Assembly: GCF_040939455.1 (NCBI RefSeq)
Contig: NC_134108.1
Span: forward strand, 18,195,501-18,259,500
DNA length: 64,000 bases
Direction: 5' to 3'
From: Microcebus murinus
Lineage: Eukaryota > Chordata > Mammalia > Primates > Cheirogaleidae
Position numbers and translations under genes: made by a program. Shown here in pieces: positions 1 through 13,300 of this stretch; the first letter of the stretch is position 1; each line of letters begins with the position of its first letter. A model generated the notes under the pieces. That model had not been told where the DNA came from. It searched no databases and worked only from the letters and a program-made list of their open reading frames with translations.

Positions 1-2256
1 TACACAATGCTATAGTTACCAAAATTTGATAACACAGAAATATATATAAGAACTCATATATAAGTTCTTATAACATATGCATAACTAATATAAGAATATT
101 TTTAAATATTTTTTAAAATAGAACAGTGTTTTTTGTCATTATGATTTCAGTAATTATTTTAAGATGCCTATAAGGCTGTGTATTAAATCAGTCCTGTCTA
201 GGACAGGTCAAGGTGAGCATTAGAAATCCTTAACAAAATCTTTAGATAACCACAGAGAAACTAGAAACATCTGTTATAGCCTGCCAGCATAGCATAAAGT
301 CAAATGAGGTTGCATCAACCAAATGTCACTATTCTCATTTAGTCTTTTATTTATTTTCTCCTGAGATAATTAGGTCACTTACATTTATACACAGAAATGC
401 CCTATCTCCTTTCCACCCAGGAGTCACAGCTTCCATCAGCCATGTGTCAATGATGGTGTTCATGGTGTGGGCCAACACACATGTCCTTGTCTTCAGAAAG
501 AAATCTTACTTAGTCACATATTCCATATTTACAAATGTGCATTGGTTTTGTTTATGGATTATGAATTTCTATGTGTCTACATATCTCAAAGATAACAAAT
601 TTCTGTTGGGATAATTTACAGTCTAGTTTAAACTCTTTGGATAATTATATTTATGAAGTGACTTAGTAAATCTCATAGAAATACTGCTCTTTTCTTTGCA
701 TATCTTACATTTATGTTGAAATAACTACTAGGTATTCAGTTTTTAAATGTAGTAAGCCCAACCTCGTATGAGAATAATCACCATATACTATGAAATCTGG
801 AAAGACTTTATAGAAAAATATAAATTGTACCATATGGGGCAGGTTTCTACCATAAATCCTAAGAAATGTATTACACTTAGTATGGTCCTTTATTTCAAGA
901 TGGATTTTTAATAAGAATGATAATAATAACTCTATTATTCATGTTGCTATAAAATTCTACTGAACTATAGCTTTAAGAAAGACAAAATGCCACTCCAATT
1001 ATCCGGGTCATATATTTAATGCTTCATTGGTCTTGCAGCTCTAATTCTCAGAATTTCAAGTTGGATCTGAGAAATACAAACATTAGGAACAATGTTTTGC
1101 AAAATTTTATTTTGCAAATAACCAAACATAGTTGCTGCCTGTGTGATACTTAGTGATATTCAGCACCTAAAAAGATCTGGGCTGTGTTTTCATAAAAATC
1201 ATTGCAATTAAGGGCTGAAAGCTGGGTGAAACAAATTCCCAATAGGAAATTGAGGGCTGGTAAGCAAAAAGAGTTGAAGAGGATGGCAGTAGGAGTGGTT
1301 GTTTTTGTTTTGTAGCCTTGGGAGAGAAAAAGGAAGCTGAGCCAAAAGAAAATCCACACAAAGCAGAACTGGCTTCTGACTGACACTGCAGTATTTACAG
1401 GGGAGGGATGCTGAGCTCTGAGCCAATGGCTGACAAGTCTGTTAAAGCACGTGGGTGTGTTCTGTTGAGTACAGAGAGGCTATGACACACTGCAGGAGGT
1501 GGAAGGGTATAAAATCCCGGTCTGTGCAGTGAATGTGAGAATTCTCCTGCATAGCAATGATACAAAGTTGCCATGTGTTTCCAACTGAAGCATCTAAGCT
1601 TTTTTTGCATGGCTTGGCCTAGGATGGAAGGACAGCTTGCAGCCTTTGGAAGTGAAAGCTGAGAGAATAGAACACAACAGACATGTCTCATATATGTTGG
1701 CGCACAAGTCATGCAGGAATATACAACACAAATAGATTTTGTAAGAATAGCAAAGGAAATGTGAATAGTTTTCATCATGAATCAGTGATCAATGTTACCA
1801 AAAACATGAGGAACACATCAACAGCCTTTAGAAGAGTTCATGGTTTTCAAGATTATTAAATTACTGCTACATGTACAGAATTTAAAACCATAACTGGATT
1901 CTAGTACATGTTATTCAGTATTTAATGAACCAATATTGTTCCCATACAAACATTTTTTCTCTCATTAACCTGAAACATTATTTTTCGTGATCAACTTTTT
2001 ATTGATAATAAGAAAGAATTTAATATAGAATAATTTTGTGTATTTTTTCCTTGGGGAAATTTTGTCTTATTTTTGGCTAACCCAATATGTAAAATCAGTG
2101 GCTTTGCACATGTGTTTTTATTCTAGAAAGTTTACATTATTTGGAAGGAAGTTCTCTTTTAATGGATTTTTAAAGATAAAACTATGCATATGTATGTATA
2201 GTTGATGTTATTTGCCTTTTTTAAATATAAGTGAGTGATAATTTCTCACTACTTAC
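1..2256 (-). other. ADGB: ADGB intron 6, partial
   Basis: A/T-rich sequence downstream of exon 6. I looked on the minus strand for the next calpain-domain exon and did not find it. A 127-codon minus-strand frame at 1395-1778 shows no domain, splice sites or codon bias typical of a gene. Confidence 0.8.
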
Positions 2257-2396
2257 TCAACATTTGCCAGCTTAATGATAGCTTTAGACAAAAGCATTGG
2301 CCAGAGTTCAAATTCATAGGTTGTAGCTGGAAGCAATAGATTGTTATCTTCATCAAAAGGCAGAAAGTCATCAATAGTTATCTTTCTCCAGCAACC
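2257..2396 (-). CDS. ADGB: ADGB exon 6, calpain-like domain
   Basis: 140 nt, 46 codons plus GA, residues 205-250 with codon 251 split. The acceptor is CTTATTTTTAG (AG at 2398-2397); the donor is GTAAGT from 2256. The translation begins [19 protein letters not shown] and contains [20 protein letters not shown]. It carries two hallmark calpain motifs: W-x-x-V/I-x-IDD-x-LP, and the E-x-WP-x-LL-x-KA helix. The next exon was not found in 1-2256, so intron 6 exceeds 2.25 kb and continues outside the window. Confidence 0.95.
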
Positions 2397-4298
2397 CTAA
2401 AAATAAGAAGAAAGAAATGTAATACTGTCAATAATTTATAACATTTTCTCTGATAGATTATTGTACACTGCTGGCATTACTATTTATTATTTTATAATTT
2501 TATTTAAGCATCTCAACATTTAAATCTGACATAATGATTTTCAATACTATTCTGGTTGAGCATTTCAGTTTATCATTTTATTTGTTATAATTATAGTATA
2601 TACATATCTTTTTCAATACTGTCCTTATTTATGAGATTTTGTGAGTAAATGCCTGGGTATGTCCTCCTATGTAATTCAGTAAATTAACTTGTTTCAAATA
2701 GCAGAATCAAAACATTAGGCAACCATGCATAAGCTTGGGCATAATTAAATAACTTTATATAGTCATAATACAAATTCTCCAAATATAACTTTAGTAATTA
2801 TTGCTAATCCTGATATGTGCTCACTGATCATGCACTACCAATTCCCATATTACTTCCACTCTTAATTAAAGATTTAATTTTTTACATGAAGTGAATTAAT
2901 ATCTTATTTAATAAAATCATTATGTATTTACCTGTATGCATATTACTTCATAATTAAAATCATGAAACAAATGTTAACTTTAATGATTGTGAACTCAGAT
3001 AAAGACTTTTTCTTTTACTTTGTTCTTATATGCTAAGTTTTATTATGAACTCATTCCTTTGCCCAAAAATATTTTCAGTGATTATGTCAACCATTGTGAA
3101 TCCACAGATCTGCATAACAATGGCCAATGCCATTGAATTACTTATAGTCTACTGGGGGAAGGGACATAGGCAAATGACATAAACTACAATGTGTTCAAGG
3201 TAACCTAGGACCAAACAGCAAAGTATGATTAATTGTGCCAGAGGAAGTCTTTACAAGAAAGTGACACTTGAATTTAAGATTAAAGGAACAGCATATTTTC
3301 CCCAGGTAGATAAGAGCAATAGGTGAAATATATTTTCTTTGTATGACACTTGTAACACTGAACTTCATGTTCCTTTTTTTAGTTGTTACATATCTTCTTT
3401 CTTCCTTAATAGGTGATGCAGATCAAGACAGAGTTAAAAGCACAGGTATTTAGCCACACCCTCTTCTAATTTCAAAGGAAATGCCAAAAAGAATACACAG
3501 AGAAATAGGCCAGATGCAAAAGGAAAAATACTGTATGATTCAAAAATACTGTATGATTTGGTACTTCTTTGAAGTACCAAATAATGGCAAGTTCATAGAA
3601 AGAGAAAGAAGTTACCAGGGACTGGGAGGAGGAGAGAATGGGAAGCTATTGTTTAATGGGTGTAGACTTTCTGTTTGGGATGATGGAAAATTTGAGAAAT
3701 AGATGGCTGTGATGGTTACATAACACTGTGAAAATACTTAATGCTACTGAATTGTACACTTAAATGGTTAAAATGTTATATTATATGTATTTTGCCACAA
3801 TAAAAAACTTGCAACAGGAGTTTCCTTCTTATATTCTGATTTTCAGAAAATTATTTCAAAAGGCCTACTGGAGTGCTATGAAGAAAGAGTTTTAACCAGC
3901 CATAAGAACTTAAGTCAGAGCAGTTCAACAAATATCACCTGTTTCTATTACAGATGATCAATGACATTTTTCAATTAAGAATGCTTTCATTACTAAACAT
4001 CATTGAACTGTACACATTAGAGAATCATATGGTATTTGAATTATAACTCAATAAATTTGCTGCCAAAAAATACACAGGTATGAATATTCAGTATTATATT
4101 TCTAAAGCATAAAAAATACACAGGTATGAATATTCAGTATTATATTTCTAAAGCATAATTTCTAAAGCATTACTAGACTTATGACAATTTTCTTACCAAT
4201 ATTTTTATTTCATTGATATTAATACATTTGTTGGTTGCTTCCTTAAAATTTATAAAGAAATTAAATATTTTGTATATGCATATATTTCTGTGTATGTA

Positions 4299-4355
<57 letters not shown>

Positions 4356-7300
4356 TGAATGTTTGTTTTTCCCCAAAATTCATATGTTGAAATTCTAACA
4401 TCCATTGTGATGGTATTAGGAGGTGGAGCCTTTGGAAAGTGATTAGGTTATGAGGATGGAGCCCTCGTAAATGGAATTTGTACCCTTAATAAGTCGCCTC
4501 CAGAATGCTGCCCTTCTGCAATGTGAAGTTACAGTGAGAAAATCGTTGGCCATCTATGACCCAGGAAGCAGCCTTTCACCTGACACCAGATCTGCTGGTG
4601 CCTTGATCTTGGACTTCCCAGACTCCAAAACTGAGACAAATAAATTTCTGTTGTTTATAAACATCCAGTCTATGGCATTCTGTTATAGCAGCCTGAATGG
4701 ATCAAGATGATATAGATAGATATAGGTGTAGATATAAATGCAGATTATTTGGGACATTATCATAGAACATTGAATTTTTTGTATTTTGTATTTTTATTAC
4801 TATATATAAATGATGCATTGACTTTTTAAAATTTTTTACTGTTAGTGCTGCATAATTTATTAATAAAAGACCATTAAATTGTTTATTTAGCATGCTTATA
4901 AAGATGCTAAATGCCTCTTAAATGCCTCTTTTGTTAATATAAATATGAACTACTAAAATACTTTAGAATATAACCATGTTCAAATTTTAATATTGTCCAT
5001 ACTTGAATTCCAGGCCAAGATAACTGAATGACTAGATACATTCATACCCTCTTCCTCCTATGAGCATGCTGACAGGATGATAAAATTTTGTTTTGTTAAA
5101 TTAGAAGCATAAATTACAGTTATAAAAGACCAACAATTGAGTAATGAGTCACACAGGATTCAGAAAATACTCAAAAACAATGGTGAAAGGAAATTTTTCA
5201 GAAAGACAAAACTGTAAATGAAACGAAAGTTGGAACATCAGAATAAACAATGAGGAAAGAAAAAATATTATTTGTCAATGAGAGAATTACTTAAAATTTT
5301 AAAAATAAATAAATATATAAGCAGCCACTAGAAAAAAATATATACACAGAGACGTGTTCAAAAGATAGATAAATCAAAATGAAATCCTAAAGAATGTTCA
5401 GTAAACATGCAGGAGTATAGAGGTAAAGAATACAATAAATACAAATTAATACAAAAAATGATAGACTTGATCATAGATTATAGACTTCAATAATAAAATT
5501 ACAGACTTAAATCCCAATATATCAAATATAAATGGTATTTACACACAAAATACAAGAGTAACTTGAATATACTTATCAAAATTAGGAATTTGCATGTAGT
5601 TAGCATATATAGAAATCCTAGAAAAAATCCATATAAATGGACAAAAAATATATATACACAAAGATGTTATTTTTCAGCATTGTTTGTTGTAGTAAAACAC
5701 TGATCATAACCTAAATGTCTATCAAAATAAAATTAGCAAACTATATATATTGATTTATACATCCCTACAATGCAGTGCAAAGTAGATTGATATATATTAG
5801 CATAGATGCCCATGGCTAGGGAAAGTAATACTTTACAGAACAATTATTATTATATGACCCCTACTGTTATAAATTATATATAGTAGGTTTACATATATTT
5901 GTAGAAATAGAAGAAAGTTTAGGAGGATATATGTAAATCATTTACTAAACAGGGTAGAATTACAGGAAAATTTCATTTCCTACCTTGAACATTCTAATAG
6001 TGTTTGAATTTTCTTTACTATAAGGATGTATAAATATTAATAATAACAAAAGAAAAATAAAGCATTTCTACTTTGAAAGAAAGTAATTGAATGATAGAAA
6101 AATAATTTGTAAAAGTTTATATCTTGAAAACATTATTCCTCAAATTTAATAAACAAAAATGTTACTGGATGAGACACAGTTTACTTAAATGAGGGATTCT
6201 GGGCTCTACCCCAGAAACTCTGGCTCAGGAGGTCTAGGGTGGGGCACAGGGAGCAGGTGTTTGAGTACCATAGGTGTTGATGTTGGGAGACATCTGCCCC
6301 CCACAGTTTAAGAAACTCTAAATGCTACACTAATGTTGTCCTTAAAAGTCTGAGGGTCAATAACAAATAAAAGCTAATACATGTTACACTTGATCTTAGC
6401 CAAAAGGCCAAGAAGCGATATACATTTTTATATAAATATATTGATGGCAACTGGAAAAAATTATTGGTCCCAATATTGTTAGGGATAGAAAAACAAGTGA
6501 GAGATAATGGAAATCAGAAAAACAGAAAGGAGAAAGCAGTTACAGGAAAACAATAAGGAGGAAATGGTTGCAGAAAAATAAAAAGAGGGAACAGTTCTTT
6601 CGGTCTTAAAGAATGGGATAATTAGGCCATGGAACACTGACCACCAGTCAGAGAATGGAAAGAACACCATAAATAGGTTTTGACACTTTCTGTGCCACAC
6701 ATATATTAGAAAGAATGACTGAAACATAACCTTAAATCATGAAGGCATGAAATGGATCTACAGTGTATGGTACTATATCAAGCAGTACAAGGTGACAAAG
6801 CATGTTTTTATGATCACGTTTCCCAAATATTTTCAGGGAAAAGCAAAGGAGAGACAAGTACAAATACTTAACTAAAACTGGAAAATAAAAAATATCAAAA
6901 CTTAAATTATCTGTGTCTGGAAAGGGACAAGAAAGGAAAAAAATATATACATAGTTTATCGTGTCAGAAATAATTTATTCAAAGGCATTACTGATGATAA
7001 TATGCACACAGGCATTGATTCAGCCCTACTATCTGGGAATTAGGTAGAAAGACATAGAAATTTCTGCCCTTAGCCCAGAGAGAACAGATTTCTACCTACC
7101 AGAAATCCAGGCAGTTGCATCTCTATCACATGCCTACCAAAATAATTCCTATGGAACCTGTTGTATTTCAGTGCTCACCTGCTGAACAGCATCCTCACAA
7201 ATCATTCTCAGATGAGACCAGAAGGGAACAAGAGAAAGCCATGAGATTTGGGGTCTGGTCTCTGGCCACACTCTTCCCTAAGGGCTAACTTATCTAAAGA

Positions 7301-10300
7301 GATGGGCTAAATGGTTAGATCAGATTGAGATGCCCAAAGTGGACTAAATGCATTAAAAAAAAAAATCTGAATCAAGTATTTTTGGGCTTGTGAGGAATCA
7401 GTAGAGTTCAGGATACATAAGTTACATTATCTTTGCAAAACAGAACCTTGTATTAATAAATGTTTGCCCCTATCCAGAAGGAAGTTTGAAAAGAAGGAGA
7501 GATGTACTAGGAAGTAGAAGGAAGGGGGGAAGAAGGGAGAGAGAGAGAGAGAGAAAAAGAGACAAAGAGACACAGAAACTAACAAGGTTGGTTCAATGTT
7601 TTGAAATATAATACTTTTGACTTCCCTCCCACTCTTCCTATGTTCACCGTCTTTGTACAACACCTCAACACCATCCACTGGCTTTTCTCCTTTCTTAAAG
7701 CCACACCCTCCTGCTCACTCCTCTGCACACATTTAAAACCCTCAAGTCTGGTCCACCAAATAGGATTCTTGGTTGGTAAATAAAGAAGATAAAAGTGCTT
7801 TTCTGTTTTCTCTCCTAACAAGGTGTCAAGGTTAATTGTCTTGATTTACATTTTTAAAAAACAAAAATCCTATTTTAGATATTAGAGGCTACATTTACCT
7901 TTTTGACCTTTCCCTTCCCATTATGATGATCCTAATAACTTCTAATCACTGGCCCTTCAACATTCCTCATCCAGGAGGATAGATGGCTCAGGCCCATTAC
8001 GGGAAAAGTCATGCTCTTAGAAATACATAATGGCATTATTAACTTTTTATACTCTTCCCATTCCTTCAAATGTTCAGATAGAACATTCTTTCCCAGTGAC
8101 TAGGCCCAGTAAAAGCCAAAGGAGTTTGATATAATCTAGCATTATTAAATGTGGTGTGAGTCTATTTTGCCATATCCAAAAGGGGCTTTGGATTCTCTAT
8201 TTGCATTTGCTACTCTCCCATTTGCTTCCTTTTTAGGCAGAGGTAAAATCTTTCTGCCTCAGAGTAAGATTTGTTAACGTGAAAACAAATCTCAAGTTTA
8301 GGACGCAGAACTGATGGGCTCAGGCCCCTTAGCTGCAGCAAAGGCCAGGAGAGAAGCATTGGATGACTCGCCAGCATTGCCACCTGCCAGTGATGCTGCC
8401 ACTACATCACAGAGGGAAGAGGTAGGGGGAAGCCTTGGGCATCCACCTGCTTGCCCAGCTGGCCTCAGCCGGACAGTGAAGAGGCAGCAGCAGGACCAGT
8501 TTCTGCACAGAGTCGTCATGCCTCAGTAGTCCAGGCAGGACCAGTTTAAAAAGCACGTGGGACCAGCATCACAGGAGGAGCTACTGTGTTTCTTATTGCT
8601 CACAAATTACATACGCAGGGCAGTCTCCCCCAGCAGCTACACGATTGATATCCTATATAAACTGAATTATCCTGTACTAGCCCAGGTAATGGTGTGCACA
8701 GCAAATATATTCCAATATGAAAGATGCATGAATTTTCATGCAAATGAACTTGAACTTACTTACCATCCAGAAAAGTTTCACAACATACTTTCCATAGCTG
8801 TTGAACAAAGGCATATGGCCCTTGACAGCCTTGCACAGAGAGTATATGTGTTCCCAGGGCTTCCAGGGGAGAAGAGGGGGTTCCCCTGGAGGCCCTTTAA
8901 AATAGTTGCTCAAAATCCCTCCATTGAATATCTTCCACACTGCATAGATTTCGCTGATAATCCATCTCATCAGCTAGAGAAAAAGTGTTAGTGTTAATTG
9001 GTTATTTTTCACAGTTGTATGTACAGTAATTTAGGAAGAAACACAGTAAAAATCTACTTCCAACAGTAATATTAAATTTTACATGCAATGTATTCCACAT
9101 TTTGATTTCTGACCTATGGAATAATATCACAGGTCTTGCTTTTGTTTTCAGGAAATACAGTCATAATACAAACTAAAATGTCTAATATTAAACACACTCT
9201 TAGACTAGAAAGCTGTTTTCCAGAATAAACTGTTAGTGATTTGGCATTGACCTCCATCTGATATTAACCCTCAAATCTGTGAGTTGGGAGGGGGGAGATA
9301 GGGAGAGAGAGAGAGAGAAAGAGATGGCTGGGCTGGCACTCCTGCAAGAACTGTTGAATTTTACAAATGAGTGAGCTATTCTTCTGTAAATGTTGAGAGG
9401 TTTAAGGAGTAAATTATCTCCTTTATGCAAATAGGACCAATTAGAGAAGTAAAAGGATGTGAAAGAATTAAAATTGTACAGATACATAAATAAATGTACT
9501 CTAAATCCTGTATTTTATGTGTCGATCTGTGTAGGTAGGTGCCAACATGCTCTAAGTAACAGGCGGCAAGCACAGTGGGAAGGCGGCTTCACAGCAGAAA
9601 CAGAGACCAGGATTTGAATTCTCCTTCAGACCCTTCACAGCCTTCTGCTGTTGGGCAAGTCTCTTTAGCCTAAGTTGCAATTTCTTATCTGTAGAATGTA
9701 GACAATAGTATCTACTTTTTCAGCATTTTTGTGAGGAATAGAAACAATGTGTAAGAAGTCTCTGGGTCACAGTGCGTGTGCAGTAAAACCATTTTTACCA
9801 GGATGAGATTTTCTGAAATATTCATCTCATGTTTAATGTACTGGCTTATAAGGAAACTGAATACTTAAGACTGAGCTCATAAGATTTATGTTTTTCTTAA
9901 TTTAAGTTATCTAAGAAATTCTTAAAGTTTGGTTAAGTCAAAAAAGTTTCTAAAGCAGCTATCCTCCTATATATTTGGAAATTTTACTGTAGAATATTGT
10001 ATATGTTTTTCACTTGGGAAAGGAAAAGCTAAAATTTGTGTAGGTTTAGGATTCATAAAATAGGTATATTTTAGACTAAAATATACTATATAAAAATTCA
10101 GAGATAATTTCATACTGATTAGTATAACTTGGTTGGAGAAATAAATATTTTGATTTTAATATTGAGCAGTACATTAAAGACAAAAATGACAACGTATTTG
10201 AATTAATAATGACTATGCTGCTCTTCTCTGACTGAGTCTTAGGAGAAAATAATCAAAAAGCCCTTGTTTCAAATTTGACTAACTTAGGGGAGTGGAATAG

Positions 10301-13300
10301 GCCTGCCTGTAATGGATCAAACCCAAAGCAGGCAGGTGCAGCTGCGGGAGATGGGAAGGTGGGGAGATGGGAGGTCAAAGGTGAGAGGTGGGGAAGTGGG
10401 AGGTGGGAAATTATTGGGATGCAGTTGGATTGTAATACTTATTCCAAATAAGCAATATGTCTATGTATATGAAATTAGCAAGTTGTACATCTTAAATATA
10501 TATACTTTTTAATTGTCAGCTATACCTCAGAAAGTTGGGAAAAATTACTCAGTTATACTCAAACTTAAAGGTGAGCAAGGGAGAACTGAAATCCACTGTC
10601 TGGGAATTGTTGAAGCATGTCTGAAAGGCATTCTGCAGTCAGAATTTAGTTCATACTTCCCCACGTACCTCACTGCAGAGTAAATGTTCATTGGCTGAAA
10701 ACAAGTCAAACATGATTTCATTTTTCACAACTACTGGAACCTGAAATACAACAAAGTATATAGATAGATTTTACTCCATACAAAAAATAAAAGAAAAGTA
10801 GCTTAATGAAGCAGTTTTCTGTACTGGAAGTAGGCCAAATCTGATTTCATTTCTCACATTCAGGAAAAATGAGAAGAAACAAAAAATACATTATTTCCTA
10901 AGATAATTCTTAGAGCTGTATGTGACATTAATTTAATGTAATGCCATTAAAATATAATATTTTACCAGACAAATAAAATATTATAGCATATATTACATAT
11001 ACAGATAAACTTAGCATGCAGACACGTACAAACTGAGAGTTTAAAAAGTAGTTTAAAAAGTAATTTAAAATAACCACTCAAGTTAAACCTGGGAAAATAT
11101 CTTCATTTTGGATGAAAAACACTTCCTATGACAGCTTTTAAAAATCTTGTCCAACTTTAAATCCTGTTACATTTTAAAATTAATTTAATGGTCATTATTT
11201 AATTGGTATACATCTAAATCAGGTACCAATAAATAAATAATATAATAAAAATAATAGGGAAATATGACATTTTAAATGAACTACAATTCATGTTGAGTGT
11301 ATATGTTTAAGATATCAAGTTAACATGAAAATGGTTTTCATTACGGAGTTAAACTTTTATGAAAGGTAATTCCATCAATTACTCTGATTCATCTGTACTG
11401 GTCTTGACCTAAAACTACCTAAAAAGCCTAAATCAACTCAGCTGATTTTAGGTTATAAACATAGTTTATTCTGTTTGACTGACTGTGATGAAATGCTTCT
11501 AAAATGCCCATACTTTCAGCAAGTATCAATGTGCAGTAGAATTGATTAATTATAGATTGAATAAATATTAAATACCTAAAGTTTGAAGCATTATACTTAT
11601 TCGGCATCTACAGACAGATGAAAAGTAGGAACTGAGTTTGTAAAAGACAACAAATATTAAGGCAGAGAGGTCTCTACAATCGCATTTCAGCATCTTTATT
11701 CCCTACATCTGTACCTGGGGCTGGGTAAATCTGCAGATATCTTATATCTGTTCAATATAAACAATGTTCAAGGATCTGGGCCACTAATTTCTATTTCTCA
11801 TAAATAAATAGATCTAATAAGTTACTCTGGGATCAGAACTTATTACCCCTTGATTGGAATGGCCCATGTTGATTCTGATATCTTACATCCAGAATTTCAA
11901 GATGTAGTATAACTTGGTTTTTCTAGATCATATCCTTTGATTGTATCTTTTGCTTAGAGAATTCTAGGATATATTCTAGGGTGATTGTGTTTTTAAGTTG
12001 TACACTATAATTATTTAGTGATTCATGAAGTCAATTTAGTGAGTGGGGTCTAAATAAATGGGATAGATATAATTCTATTATAATGTGGTATATAATAGAA
12101 TAATAGGTAAATCTCATACAGATAGGTCATTATTGTTTTGTGGGATTTTTGCTTCAATTTTATAAATGTCCATATTTAATGAGTTTCAATGTCAAAAGTA
12201 GTTATCACTGTGGACCTAGACATTAAAGCCTGAAAAACACTATTCTAGGATTTTCCTAGTAATACTTATCCAGACTTTCAGTTTTGGTTGTTGTGGTCCA
12301 TACTCCATCGTGATGGATCAAGAGAAGGACTCAGTGCAGAGGAACAGTAGCAGTATGGAGATGGATGGCGCAATTATGATATATGTAGGTGAAAGTATCA
12401 TCAACAACAATGGATGAATTTATTTTTGGTACAAATATATCTATCAAAACTAAGTTATGGGCCGGGCGCGGTGGCTCACGCCTGTAATCCTAGCTCTCTG
12501 GGAGGCCGAGGCGGGCGGATTGCTCGAGGTCAGGAGTTCAAAACCAGCCTGAGCAAGAGCGAGACCCCGTCTCTACTATAAAATAGAAAGAAATTAATTG
12601 GCCAACTAATATATATACAAAAAATTAGCCGGGCATGGTGGCGAATGCCTGTAGTCCCAGCTACTCGGGAGGCTGAGGCAGGAGGATTGCTTGAGCCAGG
12701 AGTTTGAGGTTGCTATGAGCTAGGCTGACGCCATGGCACTCACTCTAGCCTGGGCAACAAAGCAAGACTCTGTCTCAAAAAAAAAAAAAAAAAAAAAAAC
12801 TAAGTTATGCTACAAAGAAAAAGATATGGTTCTACTTATCCAAATTTATAACACTCCCACATTATGAAATTCATATTCTTTATTTGAATGAAATGTAAAC
12901 CATGTGCTTGTATTGGGAAGAGACTGAATATTGTTAATAACACATTAATATTAAGTACATTATATTAACATCATAGAGTTTATATTCTCCATGTTAATGT
13001 TACCTAACATTATAAGTCATTTAAAAGCATGGTTTGTGTATATTTGATTTATTTTATTTAAAATGTCTCATAAATAGGCATTCAAAAAATACTCTGGTAG
13101 GCAGAAATATACCTTTTTATTTTCTCATTTCAGTAAATCTTTTTGGATTCAGATTTATCTGATTTTCTCCACTAGCAATAGTAGTTGGAAAATAATGGTG
13201 GATATATTATATTGTCTTGCATTAGTGGCTAAAACTTTTAGGAATAAAATCACTTTATGTAGAGACAGAGCTTTAATAGATTTCACAAGTGTACAAAAGA

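Larger units (their letters stand above)
2397..8763 (-). other. ADGB: ADGB intron 5 (6.4 kb)
   Basis: Contains L1M 3' tails, a 46-bp tandem duplication, a TG/TA microsatellite, a MaLR-type LTR, a U2 snRNA fragment, a MER5-like element, a GA microsatellite and a GC-rich antisense open frame, all listed separately. 6430-7490 and 7580-8290 hold no feature I can assign. Confidence 0.9.
8974..10668 (-). other. ADGB: ADGB intron 4 (1.7 kb)
   Basis: Contains a GA-rich simple repeat near 9288-9326, a MIR at 9560-9790 and an L1M 3'-tail-like piece at 10440-10545. Nothing else recognised. Confidence 0.88.

Noticed and set aside
1500..1530. GGTATAAAATCCC, TATA-box-like
   Set aside because: Isolated motif within an intron, with no downstream exon; TATA-like strings are expected by chance.
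1395..1778. 127-codon minus-strand frame in intron 6
   Set aside because: No domain, Cys/His/Ser-rich without pattern, no matching splice sites, and not the expected next ADGB exon.
4179..4398. YIYIYI-type frames on both strands
   Set aside because: Produced by the TG/TA microsatellite.
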